From the NCBI GenBank assembly GCA_944322745.1, contig CALUPV010000005.1, forward strand, positions 62,001 to 126,000: a DNA stretch of 64,000 bases, read 5' to 3'. Source of the stretch: Candidatus Gastranaerophilales bacterium. GTDB taxonomy: Bacteria; Cyanobacteriota; Vampirovibrionia; Gastranaerophilales; Gastranaerophilaceae. Positions 8,528 through 16,777 of this stretch are shown piece by piece; within the stretch, counting starts at the first letter, position 1, and every line of letters starts with the position of its first letter. Both the position numbers and the translations under genes were made by a program. Below the pieces are notes generated by a model that saw only the letters and a list, made by a program, of their open reading frames with translations, ran no database searches and was not told the origin of the DNA.

Positions 8528-9925
8528 ATGATAGAATTTGACTATCGTAATGTATTGCAAGAAGTAATTGGCGAAGAAAACGGTTTAGATATTAATGCTG
8601 AGTTTGATAACTACAGAGATATTATTCATAAAATAATAGCAGATTTAAATTCAAATAAAGATAAGCCCGGTCAAAAATTACAATGGATGAATCTTGGATA
8701 TAATGAAGAAACAAGCTGGTATGTTCGAGAATTTGCTGCGATGGTAGAAAATCGTTTTGATGATATTTTAATTTTGGGTCTTGGTGGTTCGGCTTTGGGC
8801 GGAAAGGCAGTATGTGAAGCGCTTTTACCACCTTATTGGAACTTTTTAACTAAAGAGCAAAGAAATAATTATCCCCGTATTTTTTTCTTAGATAATATAG
8901 ATCCTGATCAAATGAATTCAATATTAAAAATTCTGGATTTAAAGAAGACATTAGTAAATGTTATAACAAAATCAGGTTCCACCGCAGAAGTAATGGCTCA
9001 ATATATGGTTCTAAAAGACTTAATGGAAAAGGAGCTTGGTGATGACTATAGAAAAAATGTTATAGCCACAACTGATAAGAATATTGGTATATTAAAACAA
9101 TTATCTGATCAAGAAGGCTATAAAACATTTTATATTCCTGATGATGTAGAAGGAAGATTTTCTGTTTTTTCAGCTGTTGGTTTATTACCTTTTGCGTTAG
9201 TTGGAATAAACATAGAAGAAATTACCCAAGGTATTAAGGATATGGACTTGGCACTAAAAAATACAGATATTAATTATAATATTGCAGCTCAAAATGCTTT
9301 GATTCATTTTCTTATGGATATAAAATGCGGTAAGAAAATTTCTGTTATGATGCCATATTCAAATAGATTAAGATATGTCGCTGATTGGTATTGCCAATTA
9401 TGGGCTGAATCTTTGGGTAAAGAAAGAGATAAAAATAATAATATTGTTAATACAGGACAGACGCCTGTAAAAGCAATAGGAGTTACGGACCAACACTCAC
9501 AAATACAGTTATATAATGAAGGTCCAAATGATAAAATTATCAACTTTTTAAGAGTTAAAGACTTTGATACAACATTAGAAATTCCAAATATATTTGAATA
9601 TACAGGAATTAGTTATTTAGGCGGAAAAACTATGAATCAGTTGTTTAATGCAGAAGCTGATTCAACAATGGCGTCTTTAATTGATTATAAAAGACCAAAT
9701 GTTACCATAACAATACCTAAAGTTACTCCATATTATCTTGGTCAGTTGTTGTATATGTTTGAAGTTCAAACAGCTATTACAGGGGCACTATACAATATAG
9801 ATGCATTTAATCAGCCAGGTGTCGAACAATCTAAAAATTATACGTATGCATTGATGGGCAGGGTTGGCTATGAAGATTCTGCAAATGAGCTTAATGAAAA
9901 ATTGAATAATAAAATAAAATTGTAA
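8528..9925 (+). CDS. pgi: Glucose-6-phosphate isomerase
   Basis: Interconverts glucose-6-phosphate and fructose-6-phosphate. I start it at the ATG at 8528 (MIEFDYRNV), preceded by GCGAGG; an upstream in-frame start at 8477 would add 17 residues of non-family sequence. Length is then 465 aa, the short bacterial class. Motifs: LGLGGSALGGKA near 85, ITKSGSTAEV near 145 (phosphate-binding SGST), the catalytic glutamate region around AESLGKE near 293, TDQHSQIQL near 325, and a C-terminal QPGVEQSK containing the conserved lysine. Divergent from thiL and 39 bases before the WecG-like gene. Confidence 0.95.
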   Translation: MIEFDYRNVLQEVIGEENGLDINAEFDNYRDIIHKIIADLNSNKDKPGQKLQWMNLGYNEETSWYVREFAAMVENRFDDILILGLGGSALGGKAVCEALLPPYWNFLTKEQRNNYPRIFFLDNIDPDQMNSILKILDLKKTLVNVITKSGSTAEVMAQYMVLKDLMEKELGDDYRKNVIATTDKNIGILKQLSDQEGYKTFYIPDDVEGRFSVFSAVGLLPFALVGINIEEITQGIKDMDLALKNTDINYNIAAQNALIHFLMDIKCGKKISVMMPYSNRLRYVADWYCQLWAESLGKERDKNNNIVNTGQTPVKAIGVTDQHSQIQLYNEGPNDKIINFLRVKDFDTTLEIPNIFEYTGISYLGGKTMNQLFNAEADSTMASLIDYKRPNVTITIPKVTPYYLGQLLYMFEVQTAITGALYNIDAFNQPGVEQSKNYTYALMGRVGYEDSANELNEKLNNKIKL

Positions 9926-9964
9926 TATTTTAACAAATTTATTTCTGTATGATAGAATTATTTT

Positions 9965-10705
9965 ATGGAAAGAAAAACGCATAAAGTATTAGGATATGAT
10001 GTAGATATACTGACTTTTGATGAAGCAGTAAAAGTTATTTTAGAAAGAATAAAAGAGAAAAAAGGAATGCAAGTTGTTACTATTAATCCTGAGATGATTG
10101 AACTTGCAGGTAAGAGTAAGGCTTTTTCTTCTATATTAAGAAATGCAGATATGGTTATTCCTGATGGTTCCGGTATAAAGCTTGCTTTGAAACTCAAAGG
10201 AATAGAACAAGAACAAATTCCAGGTATTGATTTGGCGCATGAATTAATAACATCCTGTGAAATTTTCAAATATTCAATTGCGCTCATTGGAGCTAAAGAA
10301 AGCGTGCTTCAAACAACTGTAAAAAGATTAAAATCAGAGTTTGAGGGAATTCATATTTGTTATTATAAAAATGGATATTTTACATCATCGAAAGAAGATG
10401 AAATTATAAATGCATTGGCGGAATCTGAACCGCAATTAGTATTAGTTGCATTGGGTGCTCCAAAGCAAGAAATATTTATAAATAAATGTAGAAAGATAAT
10501 ACCGGAAGCAGTTTTTATTGGTGTTGGCGGTTCTTTTGATGTTTGGGCCGGTGAAGTTGAAAGAGCACCCGAATTTTATAGAATTATGGGTTGTGAATGG
10601 ATATATAGAACATATAAACAGCCTGAGCGAATAAAACGTATATATAAGACATTACCGATGTTTCTTTTTAAAGCTATAATGGAAGCTATCAGTAAAAAAA
10701 AGTAA
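9965..10705 (+). CDS. WecG/TagA/CpsF-family glycosyltransferase
   Basis: 246 aa of GT26 type, which transfers a hexosamine(-uronate) to a lipid-linked sugar in surface glycan synthesis. Seen: VVTINPEMIELA near residue 38, NADMVIPDGSGI near 62 (the conserved Asp-rich acceptor site), VALGAPKQEIFI near 160, and GVGGSFDVWAGEVERAPE near 185, typical of the family. No hydrophobic anchor is obvious, so membrane association would be peripheral. It precedes the transketolase genes by 23 bases and probably shares their transcript. The sugar donor is unknown. Confidence 0.9.
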   Translation: MERKTHKVLGYDVDILTFDEAVKVILERIKEKKGMQVVTINPEMIELAGKSKAFSSILRNADMVIPDGSGIKLALKLKGIEQEQIPGIDLAHELITSCEIFKYSIALIGAKESVLQTTVKRLKSEFEGIHICYYKNGYFTSSKEDEIINALAESEPQLVLVALGAPKQEIFINKCRKIIPEAVFIGVGGSFDVWAGEVERAPEFYRIMGCEWIYRTYKQPERIKRIYKTLPMFLFKAIMEAISKKK

Positions 10706-10728
10706 AATTGAGGTAAAGGAAAAATTAA

Positions 10729-11565
10729 ATGATAAACCAAATCTCTGAGATAGAAATAAATAGTATAGAAGCTGTTTCAAAAAAATTAAGACGCTTAGTT
10801 TTGATTATGATTCATAATGCAAAATCAGGGCATCCAGGTGGCTCTCTTTCTTGCATTGATATTTTAAATGTACTTTTTACAAAGTGTATGAATCATTATC
10901 CTGAATGTGATATAAATTCTGATTATAAAAAAAGAGATAGATTTATATTGTCAAAAGGTCATGCATCTGCGGCATTATATGCAATAATGGCACATTGTGG
11001 ATATCTTGAGGAAGAAGAACTATTAACATTTAGAAAATTTGGTTCAAGATTACAAGGTCATCCTTGTAGTAAACTATTGAAAGGTGTTGAAGTTTCTACC
11101 GGTTCATTAGGACAAGGCTTATCAATAGCTTGTGGCATTGCATTAGGTTTAAAATTAGATAAATTAGAAAGCAAAGTGTTTGTATATATGGGCGATGGTG
11201 AAATTGAAGAAGGAAGTGTATGGGAAGCAGCTATGAATGCTTCTCACAATAATCTTGATAATCTCATTGCCTTTGTTGATAGAAATATGTTACAAATTGA
11301 TGGTTCAACAGAAAAAGTAAAATCAATTGGCAATGTTAAGGCAAAGTTTGAAGCATTTGGATGGGATACAATAGAAATTGATGGCCATAATATAAAGGAT
11401 ATTTATAATTCAATTGTAAAAGCTAAAATGTCCAAAAAACCTTGTGTAATTATTGCACATACTATCAAAGGTAAAGGCGTATCTTTTATGGAAAACAATG
11501 CGAGCTGGCATGGTAAAGCACCTAATGATGAAGAACTTCAAAAAGCATTACTTGAGTTGAAATAG
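10729..11565 (+). CDS. Transketolase, N-terminal (ThDP pyrophosphate-binding) subunit
   Basis: One half of a split transketolase, of 278 aa. It carries SGHPGGSLS near residue 29, [10 protein letters not shown] near 74, [10 protein letters not shown] near 123, and the ThDP/Mg motif [18 protein letters not shown] near 152. AAAGGAA lies before the ATG. The partner subunit follows after 8 bases, with its own ribosome site. Split transketolases are known in archaea, clostridia and other bacteria, so this is a gene architecture and not a frameshift. Confidence 0.92.
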   Translation: MINQISEIEINSIEAVSKKLRRLVLIMIHNAKSGHPGGSLSCIDILNVLFTKCMNHYPECDINSDYKKRDRFILSKGHASAALYAIMAHCGYLEEEELLTFRKFGSRLQGHPCSKLLKGVEVSTGSLGQGLSIACGIALGLKLDKLESKVFVYMGDGEIEEGSVWEAAMNASHNNLDNLIAFVDRNMLQIDGSTEKVKSIGNVKAKFEAFGWDTIEIDGHNIKDIYNSIVKAKMSKKPCVIIAHTIKGKGVSFMENNASWHGKAPNDEELQKALLELK

Positions 11566-11573
11566 GGGTTTTT

Positions 11574-12509
11574 ATGAATAGAGAATGTAAATCAGTTAGA
11601 AGTGAATATGGAAAAACTCTTGTAGATCTTGGCAAAAAGAATAAGAATATAGTTGTACTTGATGCAGATTTATCTTGTTCGACTCAAACTAAGCTGTTTG
11701 CAAATGAATTTCCAGATAGGTTTTTTAATGTTGGAATTTCAGAACAAGATTTGATGACTACTGCCGCTGGGCTTGCTTGTACGGGTAAAATTCCTTTTGT
11801 ATCAACTTTTGCAATGTTCGCAACAGGAAGAGCTTGGGAACAAGTAAGAAATACAATTTGTTATTCAAATTTGAACGTAAAAATTGCAGCAACTCATGGC
11901 GGGATAACTGTTGGTGAAGATGGAGCAAGTCATCAAGCGCTTGAAGATATTTCATTAATGAGAAGTATTCCCAATATGATGGTAATAGTTCCAGCTGATG
12001 CTGAAGAAACTAGGCAAGCAATTGAATTCGCAGCTGAATATTATGGTCCTGTATATATAAGAATAGCAAGAACAAATCTTCCTGATGTATTTGATTCATC
12101 TTATAAATTCAATTACAAATATGCAAATATTATTCAAGAAGGCAAAGATGTTACTCTTATTACGAATGGCGAAACCTTGGTAGAAACTATCGATTGTGCT
12201 AAAATATTATCAGAAAAAGGTATTGATCCTGAAATTATAAATATGCCTGTTGTTAAACCGTTAGATGGAGAATCAATATTAAAATCGGCAAAGAAAACAA
12301 ATAAAGTTATAACAATAGAAAATCATTCTATTATAGGGGGACTTGGAAGTGCTGTATGTGAGTTTTTAAGTGAAAGATATCCAACTATAGTTAAAAGAAT
12401 TGGTATAAATGATGAATTCGGGCAAAGTGGTACAGCGAAAGAATTAATGAACTTTTATGGTTTAAATGCCGAAAAATTAGCAGAAAAAATAGTAAGGTTA
12501 ATTAAATGA
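11574..12509 (+). CDS. Transketolase, C-terminal (pyrimidine-binding and C-terminal domain) subunit
   Basis: The partner of the preceding gene, 311 aa. The pyrimidine-domain catalytic glutamate lies in VGISEQDLMTTAAGLA near residue 55; THGGITVGEDGASHQA near 103 and a C-terminal domain (VITIENHSIIGGLG near 245) are also clear. A DXS-like reading is excluded because the N-terminal partner is transketolase-like and the pair is about 590 aa. An AGGGG ribosome site precedes the ATG. Its stop overlaps the ftsE start by 4 bases (ATGA). Confidence 0.92.
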   Translation: MNRECKSVRSEYGKTLVDLGKKNKNIVVLDADLSCSTQTKLFANEFPDRFFNVGISEQDLMTTAAGLACTGKIPFVSTFAMFATGRAWEQVRNTICYSNLNVKIAATHGGITVGEDGASHQALEDISLMRSIPNMMVIVPADAEETRQAIEFAAEYYGPVYIRIARTNLPDVFDSSYKFNYKYANIIQEGKDVTLITNGETLVETIDCAKILSEKGIDPEIINMPVVKPLDGESILKSAKKTNKVITIENHSIIGGLGSAVCEFLSERYPTIVKRIGINDEFGQSGTAKELMNFYGLNAEKLAEKIVRLIK

Positions 12510-13180
12510 TTCAACTTAGAAACGTATATAAAAAATATAAAAATAACTATGCACTTCAAAATATAAATCTTGATATTATGTCAAGTGAGTTTGTTTTCTT
12601 AACAGGGTCTTCAGGTGCAGGTAAATCTACATTGATGAAACTATTATATAGAGAAGAAGTTCCTACATCTGGTACTGTAATGATTGGTAACATTAATATT
12701 GCAAAACTTCCGAATGATAGAGTGCCCAATATAAGAAGATGTATGGGAATTGTATTTCAGGATTATAAATTATTACAGAATATAAGTGTATACGATAATA
12801 TTGCGTTAGTTATCAGAACATTGGGTATGCGCTCTAAAGAAATTCAAGATAGGGTTACCGGGGCATTAAAAGTTGTCGGTCTTTTGAATAAAATGAATGC
12901 TAAACCTTGTGAATTATCCGGTGGTGAACAACAAAGAGTTAGTATCGCCAGAGCAATAGTCAATGGTCCTCCATTGCTAATTGCTGATGAACCTACAGGA
13001 AATTTGGACCCAAAGAATTCAATGGAAATTATGCAAATCTTGGAACAAATTAACGAAAAAGGTATAACTGTTATTGTTTCAACTCATGACAGAGATATTG
13101 TTGATTATTTTAGAAAAAGAGTAATAACAATGGATCAAGGTCAAATTATCAGAGATGTTCAGGCAGGTACTTATGAATAA
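12506..13180 (+). CDS. ftsE: Cell-division ATP-binding protein FtsE
   Basis: ABC-type ATPase of 224 aa that pairs with FtsX to drive activation of peptidoglycan hydrolases at the septum. Walker A is GSSGAGKST near residue 35, Q-loop VFQDYKLLQN near 83, signature LSGGEQQR near 140, Walker B LLIADEPTGNLD near 160, switch His in STHDRD near 193. The FtsE-type 'DYKLL' sequence after the Q-loop is characteristic. Translationally coupled to the transketolase subunit upstream and to ftsX downstream (8-base overlap). Confidence 0.94.
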   Translation: MIQLRNVYKKYKNNYALQNINLDIMSSEFVFLTGSSGAGKSTLMKLLYREEVPTSGTVMIGNINIAKLPNDRVPNIRRCMGIVFQDYKLLQNISVYDNIALVIRTLGMRSKEIQDRVTGALKVVGLLNKMNAKPCELSGGEQQRVSIARAIVNGPPLLIADEPTGNLDPKNSMEIMQILEQINEKGITVIVSTHDRDIVDYFRKRVITMDQGQIIRDVQAGTYE

Positions 13181-14081
13181 CAGAAAAAAAATAATAAAAG
13201 AAACTGTAAAAAAGCATATTCCCCAACGTCACTTATCTTCTGTCAGAATTATGTACAGAATTGCTATGGAAACAATATATGGAATTAAAAGAACCGGATT
13301 AATTAATATTGCAATAATTGCTGCAATGGCGGCTATTTTAACTATTTTTGGCGCTTTATTCCGTACAAGTTTTTCTCTAAGTGCTTTTGTTGATAAGTTA
13401 GGAGATGCATTTGAAATTTCTGTATACTTAAAACCAAATGTTGATCCTGTTTATATGTCATCAAGAATAAGAGAAATTGAGCACGTAAAAAAGATAACAA
13501 TTATTACAAAAGAGCAAGCTTGGGAAGAGATGAATAAAGACATTGATGTTAGTGGTATGGAAAATCCCCTTCCTGATACTTTACATGTTACAGTTGATGA
13601 TCCTTCAAATATTACTTTAGTTTGTGAAAATATGAAAAAAATTTCCGGAATTGAGAATATGTCATATGCTCAGGAAATTGCTAAAAAATTGCAAACAATT
13701 ACGACTGTATTTAATACAGTTACAATATTAGTGCTGATTGCCGTTGCAATGTTAACTATAATAATAATAAATTGTACTATTCAGCTTGTAATTCAATCTA
13801 AGAAAGAAGAAATTGAAATTATGAGATTAATGGGTGTTAGTAATTGGTATATAAAAATCCCACTCATACTACAGGGTGCAATTTATGGCTTTTTAGGTGC
13901 AATAATTTCTTTAATACCATTAAATACAGTTCAAAATTGGTTATTAAGACTTCATAATTTTTTGAATGTGCAGCCATCAGAATTTGCAATGAATGTTGTT
14001 GTATTTTGCTTATTCATAATGGCAATCTTTTTCAGTGCTGGCGGAAGCTTACTGTCCATTAAGAAACATCTACAAGTATAA
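13173..14081 (+). CDS. ftsX: Cell-division membrane protein FtsX
   Basis: 302 aa starting at the ATG at 13173 (MNNRKKII), preceded by AGGCAGG; an in-frame start at 13155 is less well placed. Four transmembrane helices in the FtsX order: one near residues 45-68, then a periplasmic domain (about 70-170, including the AFEISVYLKPN.. segment that opens the ECD), then three helices near 180-205, 225-250 and 270-295. It overlaps ftsE by 8 bases. The gene converges on the AAA+ gene with only 7 bases between and no visible terminator. Confidence 0.92.
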   Translation: MNNRKKIIKETVKKHIPQRHLSSVRIMYRIAMETIYGIKRTGLINIAIIAAMAAILTIFGALFRTSFSLSAFVDKLGDAFEISVYLKPNVDPVYMSSRIREIEHVKKITIITKEQAWEEMNKDIDVSGMENPLPDTLHVTVDDPSNITLVCENMKKISGIENMSYAQEIAKKLQTITTVFNTVTILVLIAVAMLTIIIINCTIQLVIQSKKEEIEIMRLMGVSNWYIKIPLILQGAIYGFLGAIISLIPLNTVQNWLLRLHNFLNVQPSEFAMNVVVFCLFIMAIFFSAGGSLLSIKKHLQV

Positions 14082-14088
14082 ATCTGTT

Positions 14089-15531
14089 TTAACAACTGCA
14101 GAACCCAATTGTTTTTTTAGTCTCGTTTAATTCTGCTTTGTATTGTTTTCTGTCAGGTTTTTCTTCTGAAGTTGTTTCTATTGCTTTTATATAATCTTCA
14201 AGTGATATATTTGCTCTATTTCTTCTCATTGCATTAAGTGCAGCTTGTTTTGAGATAATACATATTGAACTATTAGAAAATCCATCTAATTTTCTAGCAA
14301 TTGTTTCAATATCATCTTGAGAAGACAACAATGCTTGTCCTTTCTTTAAAGATGACAAATTCTTTATTAATAAATCTTTCCTTGAATCAATATCAGGAAC
14401 ATCAACAAAAACTTTTGAGTCAAATCTGCGTCTTATAGCAGGATCTAACAAATTAAATTTGTTTGTAGCTCCAATTATTATAACATTCGATTTTTTTGCA
14501 GTGTCTATAGCTTGTAACATAGTGGAAATTTGCTTTAAATCGTCAGGTTCCATTCTGGAATTTCTATCAAAACCTAAAGAATCAATTTCGTCCATAAAAA
14601 GAAGGCAAGGTCTATCAGTATTTTTTGCAATAGCAATAGCTTCATCAAAAGCTGCTTTCAAGTTTTTTGATGTCATATTTATATAATGAGAGCCAGCTTT
14701 ACTAATATTTAATAAATATAAAGGAACATCAATTTCTGAGGCAAGTGCTTGTGTAATATACGTTTTACCACATCCGGGAGGACCATATAAAAGAATTGTA
14801 TTTGGAAGGGTTTTTCCATATTCTTCTAAATCGATCTTTGCTTGTTCTGGATTTTGAATAAAATCGATGATTCCTTCTCTCAAATCTCTTTTTAGATTTT
14901 CCATGCCTGCAACATCAATAAATCCTTTTGGTGTAGAGATATCAGGTTTAAATTCTTCCAAAAACGATTTTGGTGATAATTTAGATGAAATTGTTTCTGT
15001 AGCACTTGAAGCTTTCGAAGAATCAGCTGTAGGAGTTAAGTTATTAATGTTATTATCAGATTGAGCTGTAGATTCAGTATTTTTGCTTGTGATAGTTGAC
15101 TCGTCTTGATCTTTTTTATCTTTTAGTTTTTTTAATAACTCGGGAGAAAGCCAATCTTTTAAATTTTCACAAGCATCCTTTCTCCAGTCATTATCTTTTG
15201 AACCATTTTTAAGAAATTCATCATGATAATGAGTAAATTCTCTATCAGCATAGTTTAATTGATCAAAAGTAATAGAGATGAAACCAGCTAATATTTGCTT
15301 ACAAGAAAGAAAAATATCTAAATAATCTTGAAATTTGGAGTCGGATTTTTCTGTTTTTTTAGACTCTCTGATTAAATTATTTTCTAATTTATTACAATAA
15401 GAATTCATAGAAGAAAGAGTTTGCGCCCATTGTCTATCTGGAAATGTGCTTAAAGATTGCTTTAGCTCCTCATTTAATTGTTTATCATAACCAAAATTTG
15501 GTTTATATGTGCAATTTATTGGAATTCTCAA
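14089..15531 (-). CDS. AAA+ ATPase with lineage-type N-terminal extension
   Basis: 480 aa. The C-terminal half is a classical AAA module: VAGMENLKRDLRE near 207-219, Walker A GPPGCGKT at 250-257, Walker B LLFMDEIDS at 310-318, sensor-1 GATN at 354-357, and arginine fingers in AIRRRFD at 365-371, followed by the alpha-helical lid. The order and the 'RRRFD' resemble the classic AAA clade (spastin/VPS4/FtsH type) rather than Clp or DnaA. Residues 1-140 are helical and unlike any domain I know; residues 140-190 are a Ser/Thr/Asp-rich linker. No protease or membrane segment is present. The start MRIPINCTYKPNFGYDK resembles leaders I associate with Gastranaerophilales. Function unknown. Confidence 0.85.
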   Translation of the reverse strand: MRIPINCTYKPNFGYDKQLNEELKQSLSTFPDRQWAQTLSSMNSYCNKLENNLIRESKKTEKSDSKFQDYLDIFLSCKQILAGFISITFDQLNYADREFTHYHDEFLKNGSKDNDWRKDACENLKDWLSPELLKKLKDKKDQDESTITSKNTESTAQSDNNINNLTPTADSSKASSATETISSKLSPKSFLEEFKPDISTPKGFIDVAGMENLKRDLREGIIDFIQNPEQAKIDLEEYGKTLPNTILLYGPPGCGKTYITQALASEIDVPLYLLNISKAGSHYINMTSKNLKAAFDEAIAIAKNTDRPCLLFMDEIDSLGFDRNSRMEPDDLKQISTMLQAIDTAKKSNVIIIGATNKFNLLDPAIRRRFDSKVFVDVPDIDSRKDLLIKNLSSLKKGQALLSSQDDIETIARKLDGFSNSSICIISKQAALNAMRRNRANISLEDYIKAIETTSEEKPDRKQYKAELNETKKTIGFCSC

Positions 15532-15659
15532 TTTTTATCCCTCATAACTATATAGAACAAAAACTGAGAAAATAAAATTTGTCAGAAAAATATTAAAAAT
15601 TAAGCATTTTTAATACTTGAATTAAATGATATCTTTTGATAATATTGTTATAACGTCTT

Positions 15660-15749
15660 GGAGAAGTGGCCGAGTAGGTTTAAGGCGGCACCCTGCTAAG
15701 GTGTTGTGTGGAGTAATCTGCACCGTGGGTTCGAATCCCACCTTCTCCG
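15660..15749 (+). tRNA. tRNA-Ser (anticodon GCU)
   Basis: Acceptor stem GGAGAAG (15660-15666) pairs with CTTCTCC (15742-15748), followed by discriminator G at 15749. The anticodon GCT is at 15695-15697 in loop CTGCTAA. The long variable arm is typical of serine tRNAs, and the T arm GTGGG-TTCGAAT-CCCAC is at 15725-15741. CCA is not encoded. It decodes AGC/AGU. TATAAC at 15649-15654 could be a -10 box, but no good -35 accompanies it. Confidence 0.96.
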
Positions 15750-15813
15750 TTTTATGTTTAACGCTGTTAAGTGCCGAAATAGCATTGAAAGACTTTATAA
15801 CTAACCGGTTTTT

Positions 15814-16674
15814 TTAGATATTCGAAAATACTTTTACTGATTCAGGGATTATTGTAATATTAACTTCGTCTTTAAATTTATGTTTTTCTCCATCTAAATG
15901 GCAGTTAAAAAAGTCATTTTTTATGTTTAAAGAAGAAGTTTGAAAGTACATGGCTTTTGAACCTGAAATTTTTATATTAAAAATAATTTGTAAAAATTCA
16001 AAAAAGAACATTATAGGATTTTTAACTTTTAATATAAATACATCCATTAAATTATCATTTAGTTTGCAATTTTTAGAGACAGAAAATATGTTTTTAAACA
16101 TATTACTTGCATTTGCAGCAATTAAGCAAGTTGCAACAACACTATGCTTTTTATTATCATATAATAAATTGTATTGTCTTTGTTTTAAACGGAGTGCAAA
16201 CAAAATTCCTGCAATAAAATATGCGAAGTAACCAAATTTATTTTTTAAAGATTGTGGTGTATTACAAATGATATCAGCATCAAATCCGAGTCCAAATCTT
16301 AAAATAGAGAATTTATCATTAACTTTAAAAGTATCTATTTTGCTGCAATTTTGATTATCTATTATTTTTAATGCCTTATGAATATTTGCAGGGATATTTA
16401 GTTTAGCAGCTAAAAGATTAGCGGTACCGCAAGGAATTATTCCAAGTATTTTTTCAGTGTTAATAATAAATGGAATTAGTTTATTAACAGTTCCGTCTCC
16501 TCCTATTGCAATAATTGTATCAAACTCTTCAAAGTTTATATTCCCCAGTTCTTCTATTGATATGCTTTTAAAGGGCAAATTCTTGTTAAAAAGATACTTC
16601 AAAACAGCTTTTTTATATTTCAAAGCTTTTTTTCTTCCTGCATTAGGATTATTTACCACCAGAACTTGTTTCAT
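15814..16674 (-). CDS. Diacylglycerol-kinase-family lipid kinase
   Basis: 286 aa of the DAGK catalytic / YegS fold. The nucleotide loop IAIGGDGTVNKLIPF is near residue 55 and the companion GIIPCGTANLLAAKL near 95. The C-terminal beta-sandwich includes LRFGLGFDADI near 142 and HLDGE near 257, with a conserved aspartate. It probably phosphorylates a membrane lipid (diacylglycerol or undecaprenol-like) at the inner face of the membrane. The specific lipid cannot be read from the sequence. Divergent from the radical SAM gene. Confidence 0.87.
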   Translation of the reverse strand: MKQVLVVNNPNAGRKKALKYKKAVLKYLFNKNLPFKSISIEELGNINFEEFDTIIAIGGDGTVNKLIPFIINTEKILGIIPCGTANLLAAKLNIPANIHKALKIIDNQNCSKIDTFKVNDKFSILRFGLGFDADIICNTPQSLKNKFGYFAYFIAGILFALRLKQRQYNLLYDNKKHSVVATCLIAANASNMFKNIFSVSKNCKLNDNLMDVFILKVKNPIMFFFEFLQIIFNIKISGSKAMYFQTSSLNIKNDFFNCHLDGEKHKFKDEVNITIIPESVKVFSNI

Positions 16675-16745
16675 AACTCGATTATTGCATAGTTAATATT
16701 AGTTATCAATAGTGGTTATTTGCTTTTATTTTGTTATGTTTAACG

Positions 16746-16751
16746 TATAAT
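16746..16751 (+). promoter_or_regulatory. Candidate -10 box for the radical SAM / PAP2 pair
   Basis: A perfect TATAAT at 16746-16751 precedes the ATG at 16778 by 26 bases. An AAGGAG ribosome site at 16762-16767 lies between them. The -35 region is weak (CTTTTA at 17-base spacing). Confidence 0.5.
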
Positions 16752-16777
16752 AAAGTTGATTAAGGAGAGATATGTAA

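Noticed and set aside
10729-12509. Transketolase interrupted by a frameshift
   Set aside because: The two halves have separate stops, starts and ribosome sites and match the known split-gene arrangement.
15626-15817. 63-codon open frame
   Set aside because: It runs through tRNA-Ser and has no ribosome site or family resemblance.
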